In this document: positions 11,116 to 26,605 of the stretch, piece after piece | Layout of the letters: each line of letters opens with the position of its first letter | Position numbering within the stretch: the stretch's first letter is position 1 | DNA from: Zygnema circumcarinatum | Lineage: Eukaryota; Streptophyta; Zygnematophyceae; Zygnematales; Zygnemataceae | DNA: 64,000 nucleotides | Direction of reading: 5' to 3' | Assembly: GCA_037447605.1 (NCBI GenBank) | Contig: CM074808.1 | Coordinates: 3,225,963-3,289,962, forward strand | Program-made: the position numbers and the translations under genes | The notes under the pieces: model-generated | What the model was told of the DNA's origin: nothing | Database searches by the model: none | The model's input: only the letters and a program-made list of their open reading frames with translations

Positions 11116-14100
11116 GCAAGAAGCAAGAAGCAAGAAGCAAGCAAGAAGCAAGAAGCCAGAAGCCAGAAGCAAGAGAAGCAAGAAGCAAGAAGCCAGAAGC
11201 AAGAAGCAAGAAGCAAGAAGCAAGAAGCAAGAAGCAAGAAGCAAGAAGCAAGAAGCAAGAAGCCAGAAGCAAGAAGCCAGAAGCCAGAAGCCAGAAGCCA
11301 GAAGCAAGAAGCAAGCAAGAAGCAAGAAGCAAGAAGCTAAGAAGCAAGAAGCAAGCATAAGAAGCAAGAAGCAAGAAGCCAAGAAGCAAGAAGCCAAGAA
11401 GCAAGAAGCTAAGAAGCAAGAAGCTAAGAAGCAAGAAGCAAGAAGCCAAGAAGCAAGAAGCCAAGAAGCAAGAAGCGAAGCAAGAAGCAAGAAGCCAAGA
11501 AGCAAGAAGCAAGCAAGAAGCAAGAAGCCAAGAAGCAAGAAGCAAGAAGCAAGAAGCAAGAAACAGAAGCAAGAAGCAAGAAGCGAAGCAAGAAGCAAGC
11601 ATAAGAAGCAAGAAGCAAGAAGCTAAGAAGCAAGAAGCAGAAGCAAGAAGCAAGAAGCAAGAAGCCAAGAAGCAAGAAGCCAAGAAGCAAGAAGCCAAGA
11701 AGCAAGAAGCCAAGAAGCAAGAAGCAAGCATAAGAAGCAAGAAGCAAGCATAAGAAGCAAGAAGCAGAAGCAAAAGCAAAAGCAAAAGCAGAAGCAAGAA
11801 GCAGAAGCAAGAAGCAAGAAGCCAAGAAGCAAGAAGCCAAGAAGCAAGAAGCAAGAAGCAAGAAGCAGAAGCAAGAAGCAAGAAGCAAGAAGCAAGAAGC
11901 GAAGCAAGAAGCAAGAAGCGAAGCAAGAAGCAAGAAGCAAGAAGCAAGAAGCAAGAAGCGAAGCAAGAAGCAAGAAGCCAAGAAGCAAGAAGCCAAGAAG
12001 CAAGAAGCTAAGAAGCAAGAAGCAAGAAGCAAGAAGCAAGAAGCCAAGAAGCAAGAAGCCAAGAAGCAAGAAGCCAAGAAGCAAGAAGCGAAGCAAGAAG
12101 CAAGCATAAGAAGCAAGAAGCAAGAAGCAAGAAGCCAAGAAGCAAGAAGCTAAGAAGCAAGAAGCAGAAGCAAGAAGCAAGAAGCCAGAAGCAAGAAGCA
12201 AGAAGCAAGAAGCCAGCAGCAAGAAGCAAGAAGCAAGCAAGAAGCAAGAAGCCAAGAAGCAAGAAGCCAAGAAGCAAGAAGCCAAGAAGCAAGAAGCCAA
12301 GAAGCAAGAAGCAAGAAGCTAAGAAGCAAGAAGCAAGCAAGAAGCAAGAAACAAGAAGCAAGAAACACGAAGCAAGAAGCAAGAAGCAAGAAGCAAGAAG
12401 CAAGAACCAAGAAACAAGAAGCAAGAAGCAGGAAGCAAGAAGCAAGAAGCAAGAAGCAAGCAGCAAGAAGCAAGAAGCAAGAAGCAAGAAGCAAGAAGCA
12501 AGAAGCAAGAAGCAAGAAGCAAGAAGCAAGAAGCAAGAAGCAGAAGCAAGAAGCAAGAAGCAAGAAGCAAAAAGCAAGAAGCAGAAGCCAGAAGCAAGAA
12601 GCAAGCATAAGAAGCAAGAAGCAAGCAAGAAGCAAGAAGCGAAGCAAGAAGCAAGAAGCGAAGCAAGAAGCAAGAAGCAAGAAGCTAAGAAGCAAGAAGC
12701 AAGCATAAGAAGCAAGAAGCAAGCAAGAAGCAAGAAGCGAAGCAAGAAGCAAGAAGCCAAGAAGCAAGAAGCAAGAAGCTAAGAAGCAAGAAGCAAGAAG
12801 CCAAGAAGCAAGAAGCTAAGAAGCAAGAAGCAAAACAAGAAGCAAAAGCAAAAGCAAGAAGCAAGAAGCAAGAAGCCAAGAAGCAAGAAGCTAAGAAGCA
12901 AGAAGCAGAAGCAAGAAGCAAGAAGCCAAGAAGCAAGAAGCTAAGAAGCAAGAAGCAAGAAGAAGAAGCAAGAAGCAAGAAGCCAAGAAGCAAGAAGCAA
13001 GAAGCGAAGCAAGAAGCAAGCAAGAAGCAAGAAGCAAGAAGCTAAGAAGCAAGAAGCAAGAAGCTAAGAAGCAAGAAGCAAGAAGCAAGAAGCAAGAAAC
13101 AGAAGCAAGAAGCAGAAGCAAGAAGCAAGAAGCAAGAAGCAAGAAGCAAGAAGCAAGAAGCAAGAAGCAAGAAGCAAGAAGCAAGAAGCGAAGCAAGAAG
13201 CAAGCATAAGAAGCAAGAAGCAAGCAAGAAGCAAGAAGCCAAGAAGCAAGAAGCCAAGAAGCAAGAAGCAAGAAGCCAAGAAGCAAGAAGCTAAGAAGCA
13301 AGAAGCAAGAAGCTAAGAAGCAAGAAGCAAGAAGCAAGAAGCCAAGAAGCAAGAAGCAAGAAGCCAAGAAGCAAGAAGCAAAACAAGAAGCAAGAAGCAA
13401 GAAGCCAAGAAGCAAGAAGCCAAGAAGCAAGAAGCCAAGAAGCAAGAAGCAAGCAGCAAGAAGCAAGAAGCAAGAAGCAAGTAGCAAGAAGCAAGAAGCA
13501 AGAAGCAAGAAGAAAGAAGCAAGAAGCAAGAAGCAAGAAGCAAGAAGCAAGAAGCAAGAAGCAAGAAGCAAGAAGCAAGAAGCAAGAAGCAAGAAACAAG
13601 AAGCAAAAAGCAAGAAGCAAGAAGCAAGAAGCAAGAAGCAAGAAGCAAGAAGCAAGAAGCAAGAAGCAAGAAGCAAGAAGCAAGAAGCAAGAAGCAAGAA
13701 GCAAGAAGCAAGAAGCAAGAAGCAAGAAGCAAGAAGCAAGAAACAAGAAGCAAGAAGCAAGAAGCAAGAAGCAAGAAGCAAGAAGCAAGAAGCAAGAAGC
13801 AAGAAGCAAGAAGCAAGAAGCAAGAAGCAAGAAGCAAAAAGCAAGAAGCAAGAAGCAAGAAGCAAGAAGCAAAAAGCAAGAAAGAAGCAAGAAGCAAGAA
13901 GCAAGAAACAAGAAGCAAGAAGCAAGAAGCAAGAAGCAAGAAGCAAGAAGAAGCAAGAAGCAAGAAGCAAGAAGCAAGAAGCAAGAAGCAAGAAGCAAGA
14001 AGCAAGAAGCAAGAAGCAAGAAGCAAGAAGCAAGAAGCAAGAAGCAAGAAGCAAGAAGCAAGAAGCAAGAAGCAAGAAGCAAGAAACAAGAAACAAGAAA

Positions 14101-14330
14101 CAAGAAGCAAAAAGCAAGAAGCAAGAAGCAAGCAGCAAGAAGCAAGAAGCAAGAAGCAAGAAGCAAGAAGCAAGAAGCAAGAAGCAAAAAGCAAAAAGCA
14201 AGAAGCAAGAAGCAAGAAGCAAGAAGCAAAAAGCAAAAAGCAAAAAGCAAAAAGCAAGAAGCAAAAAGCAAGAAGCAAGAAGCAAAAAGCAAGAAGCAAG
14301 AAGCAAGCAGCAAGCAGCAAGCAGCAAAAG
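11116..14330. repeat. 3.2-kb heptamer minisatellite, unit GAAGCAA
   Basis: More than 400 tandem copies of a 7-bp unit, GAAGCAA, with 8-bp and other variants (GAAGCCAA, GAAGCTAA, GAAGCGAA, GCATAA). Two zones differ. 11116-13440 mixes 7- and 8-bp units in recurring blocks; 13440-14310 is almost pure heptamer with scattered point changes (GAAACAA, AAAGCAA). One strand is about six-sevenths purine. Because 7 is 1 modulo 3, all three frames of one strand read the same heptapeptide (KKQEARS on +, LLLASCF on -) and none contains a stop. This explains the very long ORFs across the array, which I do not treat as genes. Confidence 0.97.
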
Positions 14331-14500
14331 ACGATGACATAGCCTCTTAACAAAAAAGAGAGAATTCAACCAAAAGAGAAGAGAGAATAAAAGACAGCCG
14401 TATGTATCACATGTCTTTTTCACAACTTCCACCACAACAATAATGTTTAATGCTCTTCAGCAGGGCCGTACTGTCTAAACAACTTTTCAGCAAGTGCCAT

Positions 14501-14600
14501 CCGCAACACCGCCCCGTCCACATCATCTTCAACCATATGTGCATCCCTATCCGCAACACCGCCCCGTCCACATCATCTTCAACCATATGTGCATCCCTAT
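14501..14600. repeat. Exact 50-bp tandem duplication
   Basis: Two identical 50-bp copies, 14501-14550 and 14551-14600, lie in the 3' end of the transposase remnant. Fifty is not a multiple of three, so the duplication shifts the frame. Perfect identity implies a recent event or an assembly artefact. Confidence 0.95.
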
Positions 14601-14985
14601 ACTCATTTTCTCTACCGCTCATTGCAATTTCAATTTCCTCATCACCAATGTCCTCTACCCTTTCATGTGTGAGCAAAAAAATGTGTAAAGTACATGCTGT
14701 TATAGAACTATCAATAAGATCTTGCGGGTCAGTCATCTGCTGTTTGGAATCTAAGATAACCCATCGTTTTTTTAAAATTCTATAGCATCTTTCGATACAC
14801 ATGCAAGCTTTGCTATGATAAACATTAAATGACTGTTGTGGCTCCATACTGGAGTTGCCTACAAAAAGCCTTAACAAGCTTTTTTTCAAAGGGTAACCTG
14901 CATCCCCAATGATGTACGGTGAGATACTCATGCCTTCTACTTCCTTCGCATTTCCTTCTAAGCCTCCCCCGAACGTGATTGCTCT

Positions 14986-15041
14986 GCCAATTCCTGAGTT
15001 TACAAATACTCGAGCCAATTCCTGAGTTTACAAACACTCGA
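14986..15041. repeat. 28-bp tandem duplication with one mismatch
   Basis: Copies at 14986-15013 and 15014-15041 differ by a single T/C. The duplication interrupts the HARBI1-like reading frame just before the DDE block with the second Asp. Confidence 0.95.
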
Positions 15042-15997
15042 GCATCATGAACTGATCCTTCTAACCTGAACATCTAATATACGGGTATCAAGAGCCACCA
15101 CAGTTTGCATAACCAACGCTATAATTGTGGTTCCTATTGTACCAATCTTTATTGCGTAAACCCGAACCTAAAGTAATGTTTATATGAGTTGCGTCAATGG
15201 CTCCATAACAATTTATAAACCCTGTATGCTCCTCAAATTGTCTTGACACATTCTCAAACTGTTCCGCACTTGGCCAACCCATATATTGAGGAGTTAAAAT
15301 AGATCTTACGCTTACAGAAAGCTGAGTGCTTTCACCGGACAGTCAACACTTACTCCAAAAACTGCACTGACAACAGATGAACGTACTCCTTGGGCTAACC
15401 TATATAAAGACATCTCTATCTGCCTACGTATTTCTAAGGCGACGGTTTGGAATGGTAAGGAAAACTGTGGGAGGATTTGTTTTTAACTCTTCACCTAACT
15501 CATCAGTCAACATAGAGACAAGCCCCTTGGAAAGTCTAAACTTTTCTATATATTACTCACTTGTTATGTCCTCGATCAGAAACAATGAAAAATGCGGTCT
15601 CCATAATACGCATACTAATACGTCTTTGACGGACATTCCATAAATACTTTCTAAACTGAATAAGTAACTGCCGCTTTCGTGAGCTCCTCCTTTGTAGAAA
15701 TACTTCAAGTAATAATATATTTAACATTATTGCATTTTCTTCTTCATTGATCAGCATGTTCAAGAGCCCAAAAAACAATAGGAGGGCTCTTCGATCCATA
15801 CTGTTGCCGGAGAGTGTTGCTAGTACTACCAAACCTGGGAGAAGACAACGCAGAAAGGGAACGGAAGCCTCCGGCCGTGGAATTGCGAGGCAAACGCCGC
15901 GAATGGCGTTGCCGCGAAAGGTAAGGAAGTGGGGAAGAGAAGGTAGGGGGGAGGTGGCGGCTGTAGTGGCGGCGTCCGTCGCCTCCTGCAAACCCTA

Positions 15998-17432
15998 AAA
16001 AATTGTCGACGGTGACGCGCGTACGGTAACCGCGGTGGGCCACGGCGGACGCTTCAAATCGTGCACGTGGCGATCGCTGATTGGAAAACGGCGTTTTGAT
16101 GGAACTCGTCGTTTTATCTGCAAAACGGCGTCCTACGTGGCCCGTAACGAGCTCGTTACGAAACGGGCTGATGGAAACCCACCCTCAGACTTGCAGGGGG
16201 AGGGGGGCGGGGGTCTCACAGACCAATCCCAAGTCCAGTTCACGCCAGCATGAGGTTCAACAAGGGGGGGGACTGTGTGGATTGATCATTGGTAAGGTGC
16301 CATGTGGATGACACGTGGTGTTTTTTCGTTGGCGGTAGCTGCGCAAAGTTCGGCGCCCCTCCGGCTTTCATTGGCCTTCCAACTGGCGTGCACGTGCGGG
16401 CGGTTGAAGCTCAGCAGTTGGTGGTTGAAAAACGTCGTTGGAAAACGCTCCGCAATCTCCGGAGCTTCAACCGGTTGAAAGAAAGTTCAACCACGCCAAC
16501 AAAACTGACCTGTGGACAGGTTAGGACACAGGATTGCCAACCATTGGATTGGCCAACCATTGGACAGCCGTTGAACCATTCATTAGAAAAAGTTGCAGCC
16601 GTAGGTCTAAAAATTCAAGACAAACGTAATTCATTCCTGATGTCTCTCGTTCAATTGAACGCAGCAAAAATGAACAATTTAAAATACCAAAGGTGTCCAT
16701 AGACCGCGGTGGTACGTTACAAGCAAACCCCGGACCACTTCTAAGTCTGACACGCCCTATTTGGGGGTTTCAAATCGGAGAAAAACGGCGCTGAAATGGC
16801 CGTCTTTGTGCTGACTCGACTGTCACAATCCGCTGAATCTAGACCGGATGTGTCGGAATACTCATTGCCTGTCGCACTGAAAACCGCACTTTCGACTCTG
16901 ATGGATATTTAAGATTGACACCCCCTATTGGAGTCAACTTTTTTTGAACCAGTGTCTGTCAAATAACAGAGGCTCGCATTTGCATTTTTTGACGTAAAAT
17001 TAAAAAGATTTTCAGCATCGTCAGTTTTGAGAACTATACTTCTGACAAAATTCACCAGAGGTAAGGAAGGCTTCTACAAAAATAACTCAGCCTACAAACA
17101 GCGCCACACGGTGGTAATGAATTTCAGAGTTCCATGTGTGGCTGCTTCCATGGTCGGTCAACCCCGGTGGTCGTGGGGCGAGTGAACCCCCCCCCTCCTT
17201 TATTCCTGCAAGAGAAAAGCGGCAGACTTCACTACTTTCTCATAGCCTATGTAGAGTGGGCTTGAACCCTGAACTCTTGAAAGCGCTTGTAGATAAAAGA
17301 GAATTTGAATCTCGATTTTGGAAGAGGGACATAAAAGGAATTCACATAGAGTCATTAGTGTTGCAAATGGATGCGTCTGATATAGGCCAAGGCTCTTACC
17401 CTGACATAGAACTGTACCCTACGACTGGCTAA
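15998..17432. other. Gene-poor stretch with a possible retroelement crumb
   Basis: No intact gene is visible. 16000-16170 is rich in ACGT and AACGGCG motifs. Around 17340-17390 a short plus-strand reading contains LQMDASDIGQG, which resembles the first Asp motif of retroelement RNase H (LLQTDASDxGxG). No reverse transcriptase, integrase or LTR could be found nearby, so at most it is a short relic. Confidence 0.3.
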
Positions 17433-22348
<4,916 letters not shown>

Positions 22349-22541
22349 CTCTGGCCCTTCCTCTACAGCTTAGAAGCAAGACGATCTTGCACGGATGAGA
22401 AACAAAGAGAGAGTGAGAGAGAGAGAGAGAGAGAGACAGAAGGAAATAAAAAAGAGGAACAAAAAAGAGAAAGGAGCACAGGAAGGGAAAGGGGGGAGAG
22501 GCTCAATGCACAAGGCGGTGAGGAAGGAGGCGGGGGAAGCG

Positions 22542-22600
<59 letters not shown>

Positions 22601-23049
22601 GGGGGGGAGCCCGCAAAAGCGCGCTGGCTGACACGTGGCACTGCACAAACCCTAACAAGCGAAGGCGCTGATCGCTGCTTCTTCCTTCTTTGAGCCGAAC
22701 CGGACGCCAGCGGACAGGGGCCAATGTCCAGCTGCCACGTGGACACTTGTTCTGACGTGGCAAGCTCTGATTGGCATACGTGCGTGCCAAGTGGACCCCC
22801 CCAAACGGTAACTCATCCTGAGGGGAAAAGTGGAGGACGAGGAAGGAGGAGAGCGCCTGAAGGAGGAGGGGATGCCTCTGCAGGGAGGAGATATGTCTCT
22901 CTATCAGCCATGGTGAAGCTGCCTGCCTCAGCACAGGTGGGAGAACAGGAGAAGGGAGGACGGGGGGGGTCTTGCAGTGGTTCTGCTGGAGAAGATAGTA
23001 AGGAGGTCATGGATGGAAGGGCAGGGAAAGCGAAGGAAGGATTAGGGTT
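22349..23049. promoter_or_regulatory. Shared divergent promoter of SEC23 and the glycosyltransferase
   Basis: This 701-bp gap separates two start codons on opposite strands, so both promoters must lie here or overlap the 5' leaders. It contains a pure GA run (22543-22600), a downstream G-box group (GGCTGACACGTGGC near 22624, CCACGTGG near 22736, GACGTGGCA near 22755) and a telobox-like TTAGGGTT immediately before the plus-strand ATG. In plants GA/CT runs and teloboxes are typical of broadly expressed genes. Confidence 0.6.
22543..22600. repeat. GA microsatellite in the divergent promoter
   Basis: An almost perfect (GA)n run of about 58 bp with one interruption (CG). It is a candidate GAGA-factor (BPC-type) binding tract between the SEC23 and glycosyltransferase starts. 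Confidence 0.95.
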
Positions 23050-25685
23050 ATGCTGACAGCGGCCTTGTGTTGTTGCTGGGATCAGAGTGCAGGAAGAAGG
23101 TCAACAGCGCTTGTTGGGGCAGTCTGTGTTCCTTTGCTGTTGCTGTGGCTGTTTTTGTTACTGTTGCGTAGATCCACATTGCAGATGGAAACATCAACAG
23201 TGGTAGAGGATATAAAGGAAAGCAATGGACAGGAAAATCTGAGGCTTCTGTTCATGACGCTGGAATACAAGTCTGAAACGTTTTCTGGCAATGGCGTATA
23301 TGCGCAAAGCATGGTTCGCTCGCTTGCCGCGCTCGGCCATTCAGTGTTGGTTATCAGGTGAAATCCCAGACCTGCAATGGTCAGGCCTGAAATTTTTATC
23401 ATCCTCCACGGATGCTTGTCCATGTTTCAACTCTCCCTTTTTTCCTCTGACAGAGGTTGAGCTACTGGCATTTTGAGCAGTCAGTTTGAAGGGCTGATGG
23501 AGCCCTAGGAGCGCCACAACCACTCGGAGCAAATAACGTGTTGGTGAAAGCAGCAGCGCCACTGGAAAGCAGCATCTTACGTGTTCTACAGCTCGGGTAT
23601 TGCTATGCAGTGCAGCACCTTCACCTGAATGGGGGCCACAGGCAAGACCTGGAGAGCGAACTTGTGAATGGAAGCTGGTGGAAGTAACGGTGCCAGTATG
23701 GGGCCGCCTCGATTGGAAATGCGGCTGGCGCGAATTTGCAGCAAGAATCTCCTCGGAGTTAGTGGAGGAAGTTGTCCGCTTCCGCCCACATTGGGGCCTG
23801 GTTGTAGACTGGTCTGCGGTAGAAGCTTTCAAGCAGGTTGTGAGCAGCTCTGTTTGGGCGTTAAGAGGCGTGGAAGCTCCTCCTATGGCGTATCTGAACT
23901 ATCGCATATACACATTTTCGGAGTATGCTGGAGATGATGCAGCTTCTGAAAAGGAGTTTTATCGCACTCATGAATCTCACGCTGTGGCTATGGCATCTGC
24001 GGTGGCAGCCCTGAGCACTCGGTACGTGCCTGATCAGCATGAGTGAAGCGGGCATTAGCATATTTTGATTAAGGTTTGCTTTGGACGACCAACAACTTGA
24101 TCGTTTTGGTGCTTCGGATTTTGGCTTTCCCACATTCAATTTCCAACTCGTTCACTCTCTGCCCGAGGGTGTCTTGACAACAAATGCAACGTGTGAATTG
24201 TTTGGGAGGAGTTTAGTCCTTTTATTTGAAGCTTAACGCCTGATAGCAGTGGAAGGCATTAGGGGACAAGACAGATTGTTAGAAATGGTGGTGTGCACCA
24301 ATCCAAAGATCTTCATCTTGGAAGCTTCATCGATTTTCATCAAGTTGCTAGCATGTAGTTAAGAAGGAATGCCTTACAAAATAAGCTGTGTCATCTCCTT
24401 CGTAGCCTGGCTGCAACAATTCGCCCGGCCTTATATTCTTTTCAAGTTCTCGCCTTGCAGGGACGCAGACTTTCTAGCAGCTGGAGATGGCTTGGGCCGC
24501 TTGAGGCGTCAGGGCGTGGAGGGACGCGCTTTGCTCCCCCCCCTGCGTGAAGACGTCCGATTACTTGCATTGAAATCAAAAGCACTACGTCAGCCAGAGG
24601 TGCGTGGAAATAACAAAGTGAGTAGGTAGCTATTTTTAGTTGTACAGTGCATGTAACTATCAGGACCTATACACTTTTTCTGGAGATTTCTTATGGTTTT
24701 TTCTTTCCGCCCCTCCTTTTTTTTTTTTGGAGACGTCCTTAAGGCCTGTGCATGCTATTTTAATGGATGTGGCAGGTTGAGGCAACCCTCGAGTCAAGCT
24801 GGCTTGAAGGTCGACAGTACCTGTCATGCTGTGTGAGGCTGAGCCCGGAGAAGAACGCTGCGCTATTTGCAACCATAGTGGAGCACCTCGCTTCCTTCCT
24901 GCAGAGTGCTGGCATTACACCTCTGCTCTGTATGGGAGCAGGCGGCGGAGGTGCCTATGGCAGTGAAATCCGCCAGCGAGTAGTGACAGCTGTCCCGTCC
25001 TCAGTGGTCGTTGAGGGCTTTATGGGTGCTGAACGTCTGACAGAAGTGTACTCACAGGTGGGCATGTATAGTCTGACCTAGGATGCATCATAAGGCCAAG
25101 GGTTTGGCCATCGTTAATTATAGCAGAATCAGATTGTACAAATTATCTCCACATGAATGTTTTGCAAAATTCATTGGAATGCATTACTTTCTCTCTCGGT
25201 CTGTTTCTTTCTCTCACTCCCTCGTCATCTCACCTCCTTTCCCCGTTTCCCCTCAATTGGACGCCATTTTGAGTTCCTCTGTACCTCTCTTTCGCTGCCA
25301 TGAATTGACTTTCCTGCGGCATTTACGATGCTTGCAGACCCTGCTGAATGTGCATCCCTGCCTTTACGATGCATACGGCATGACAATTGTGGAGGCTGCG
25401 GCCTTCAGCGCTCCTTCAGTGGTTCACGACGGGCCAGGTGGTGCTGTTGGAGCTGCCGAGCTTTTGGCCCCATCCCGAGGTCTGGCCATTGGGGTCAACT
25501 TGGCAGGGCCCCTCGCAGACATCTGTGAGTACATTCAGACTGCCTTGGAGGGTCCAAGGCGCTTGGCTCAAGTGGGTTTGGCTGCGGCTGAGAGGAGTGT
25601 GTCGTGGAGCGAGCGAGCCAATGCGGAGCAGCTCACTCGCATTATTGAAGAGGCTCCTCGACTGCCTGCTCTGGTGGGCCAGTAG
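23050..25685 (+). CDS. Membrane-anchored family-1-type glycosyltransferase (495 aa)
   Basis: Five exons with closed phases: 23050-23357, 23611-24021, 24461-24599, 24776-25057, 25338-25685. The ATG follows a telobox. Residues about 18-42 form a hydrophobic anchor (ALVGAVCVPLLLLWLFLLLL), giving a type II membrane topology typical of Golgi or ER glycosyltransferases. The N-terminal Rossmann-like part begins RLLFMTLEYKSETFSGNGVY. The C-terminal nucleotide-sugar domain includes LLCMGAGGGGAYG and the loop HPCLYDAYGMTIVEAAAF, which is the GT4/GT1-superfamily acidic motif (E-rich, AYGMT-EA). It belongs to the plant group that includes Arabidopsis At3g10630-type proteins, whose acceptor is not known to me. 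Donor and product cannot be told from sequence. Confidence 0.82.
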
Positions 25686-26605
25686 GCATTGGCTGTTCCA
25701 AGCTGGGCAGCGTGCTAATGCTATTGGAGCTACTCGGCCGGTGCAGCTTTTTGTTTCTTTATCAGGGATAGATATATTATTTTCCCCCAAACTTTTACTT
25801 CTTTAAGGGTTATGGAGTTATTGTAGGTTGAATGTATTCAGAAGGTAGCTCAGCTGTGGGGAGTCCAAGTACAGTACCCCGGGGCCTCCCTCCATTCCTG
25901 AGTCGATCTTATTGGAGATTTTTAATCATAGTGAGCAGGTGAAAGTGGTCGAACGGGCCCATACTCATCTAACATTCTGATGATGCCGTGACATTTTTTT
26001 CTTTACTCTCTGAAGAGATTGTTGTGAGGTAGTGTCTTTGCATACATTTTTCATGCCAGGACAGACATCGAAACAGCTAATGATGTTAACTTGTGCCTGT
26101 TGATTGCTTCTTAATAAAAAATGAATCATGTAACTCTCTCGGCATTGTTGTGGTCTTGCGATGTATGAAGCCATCTTGGTTTCACAATTTTATCTGACAA
26201 GTGAGCATCAAGCATCGAACCATAACCAAGGGCAGTAGCAGCAATGAGTCGATGGCGCCCTACCATGGGGCCATGAAGTCTTAATTTGTGTTATGAGATC
26301 CAATAGAGTTCATGGAATTGCAAAGCACATTCACAGTATCAGCCAAAAATGTGAACGGCATGGCCATGGGATGCATGCAGGAACACGGAATGTCAAAAAT
26401 CGAGCCGTCCCATGTAGCCGTTTAACGGCGCGTAGAACGCCCAGTTCTCCACATGGAACGCGGCGACCGCTTCACCCTGAGCCTGACGAGGGCGTTTGCT
26501 CAACCCCATTTTCAGGCCGGAGGAGAGAGAGAGAGCGAGAGAGAGGGAGAGGGAGAGGGAGAGGGGAAGAAGAAGGTAAATCTTGAAAAGGAATAGCGGG
26601 AGGCC
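25686..26605. other. Intergenic: glycosyltransferase 3' end and ClpR4 promoter
   Basis: No gene is seen. The proximal part is A/T-rich and has the AATAAA-like polyadenylation signal TTAATAAAAAATG near 26110. The ClpR4 leader contains a short GA run (26520-26570). Confidence 0.5.

Larger units (their letters stand above)
14407..15800 (-). pseudogene. Decayed PIF/Harbinger (HARBI1-like) transposase
   Basis: Fragments in several minus-strand frames follow the order of a HARBI1/DDE_Tnp_4 nuclease. The N-terminus starts near 15799 (MDRRALLLFFGLLNM). A helix-turn-helix-like part near 15400 (LYRLAQGVRSSVVSAVFGVS) sits in another frame. The first catalytic Asp is in NCYGAIDATHINI (15282-15088), the second in YIIGDAGYPLKKSLL, and the Glu in the ERCYRILKKRW block (15018-14407). 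At least three frameshifts or stops separate these blocks. Two tandem duplications also break the frame: 28 bp (14986-15013 and 15014-15041) and 50 bp (14501-14550 and 14551-14600, identical). Harbinger elements normally have a separate Myb-like ORF; I found none, nor clear terminal inverted repeats. The element is non-functional. Confidence 0.85.

Noticed and set aside
11116-14330. CRISPR-like or centromeric array
   Set aside because: Units are 7-8 bp without unique spacers, which excludes CRISPR; a 3-kb stretch beside genes is too short to call centromeric.
10811-14435. Long ORFs (up to 514 codons) of KKQEARS or LLLASCF heptapeptides
   Set aside because: They are a direct consequence of a stop-free 7-bp tandem repeat and occur in every frame; there are no splice signals, domain or start context.
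14330-16000. Terminal inverted repeats for the Harbinger remnant
   Set aside because: I looked for inverted ends with TAA/TTA target duplications around the fragments and found none convincing.
22363-22934. ORFs across the GA run
   Set aside because: They encode only RERERE or SLSLSL repeats in the SEC23/glycosyltransferase promoter.
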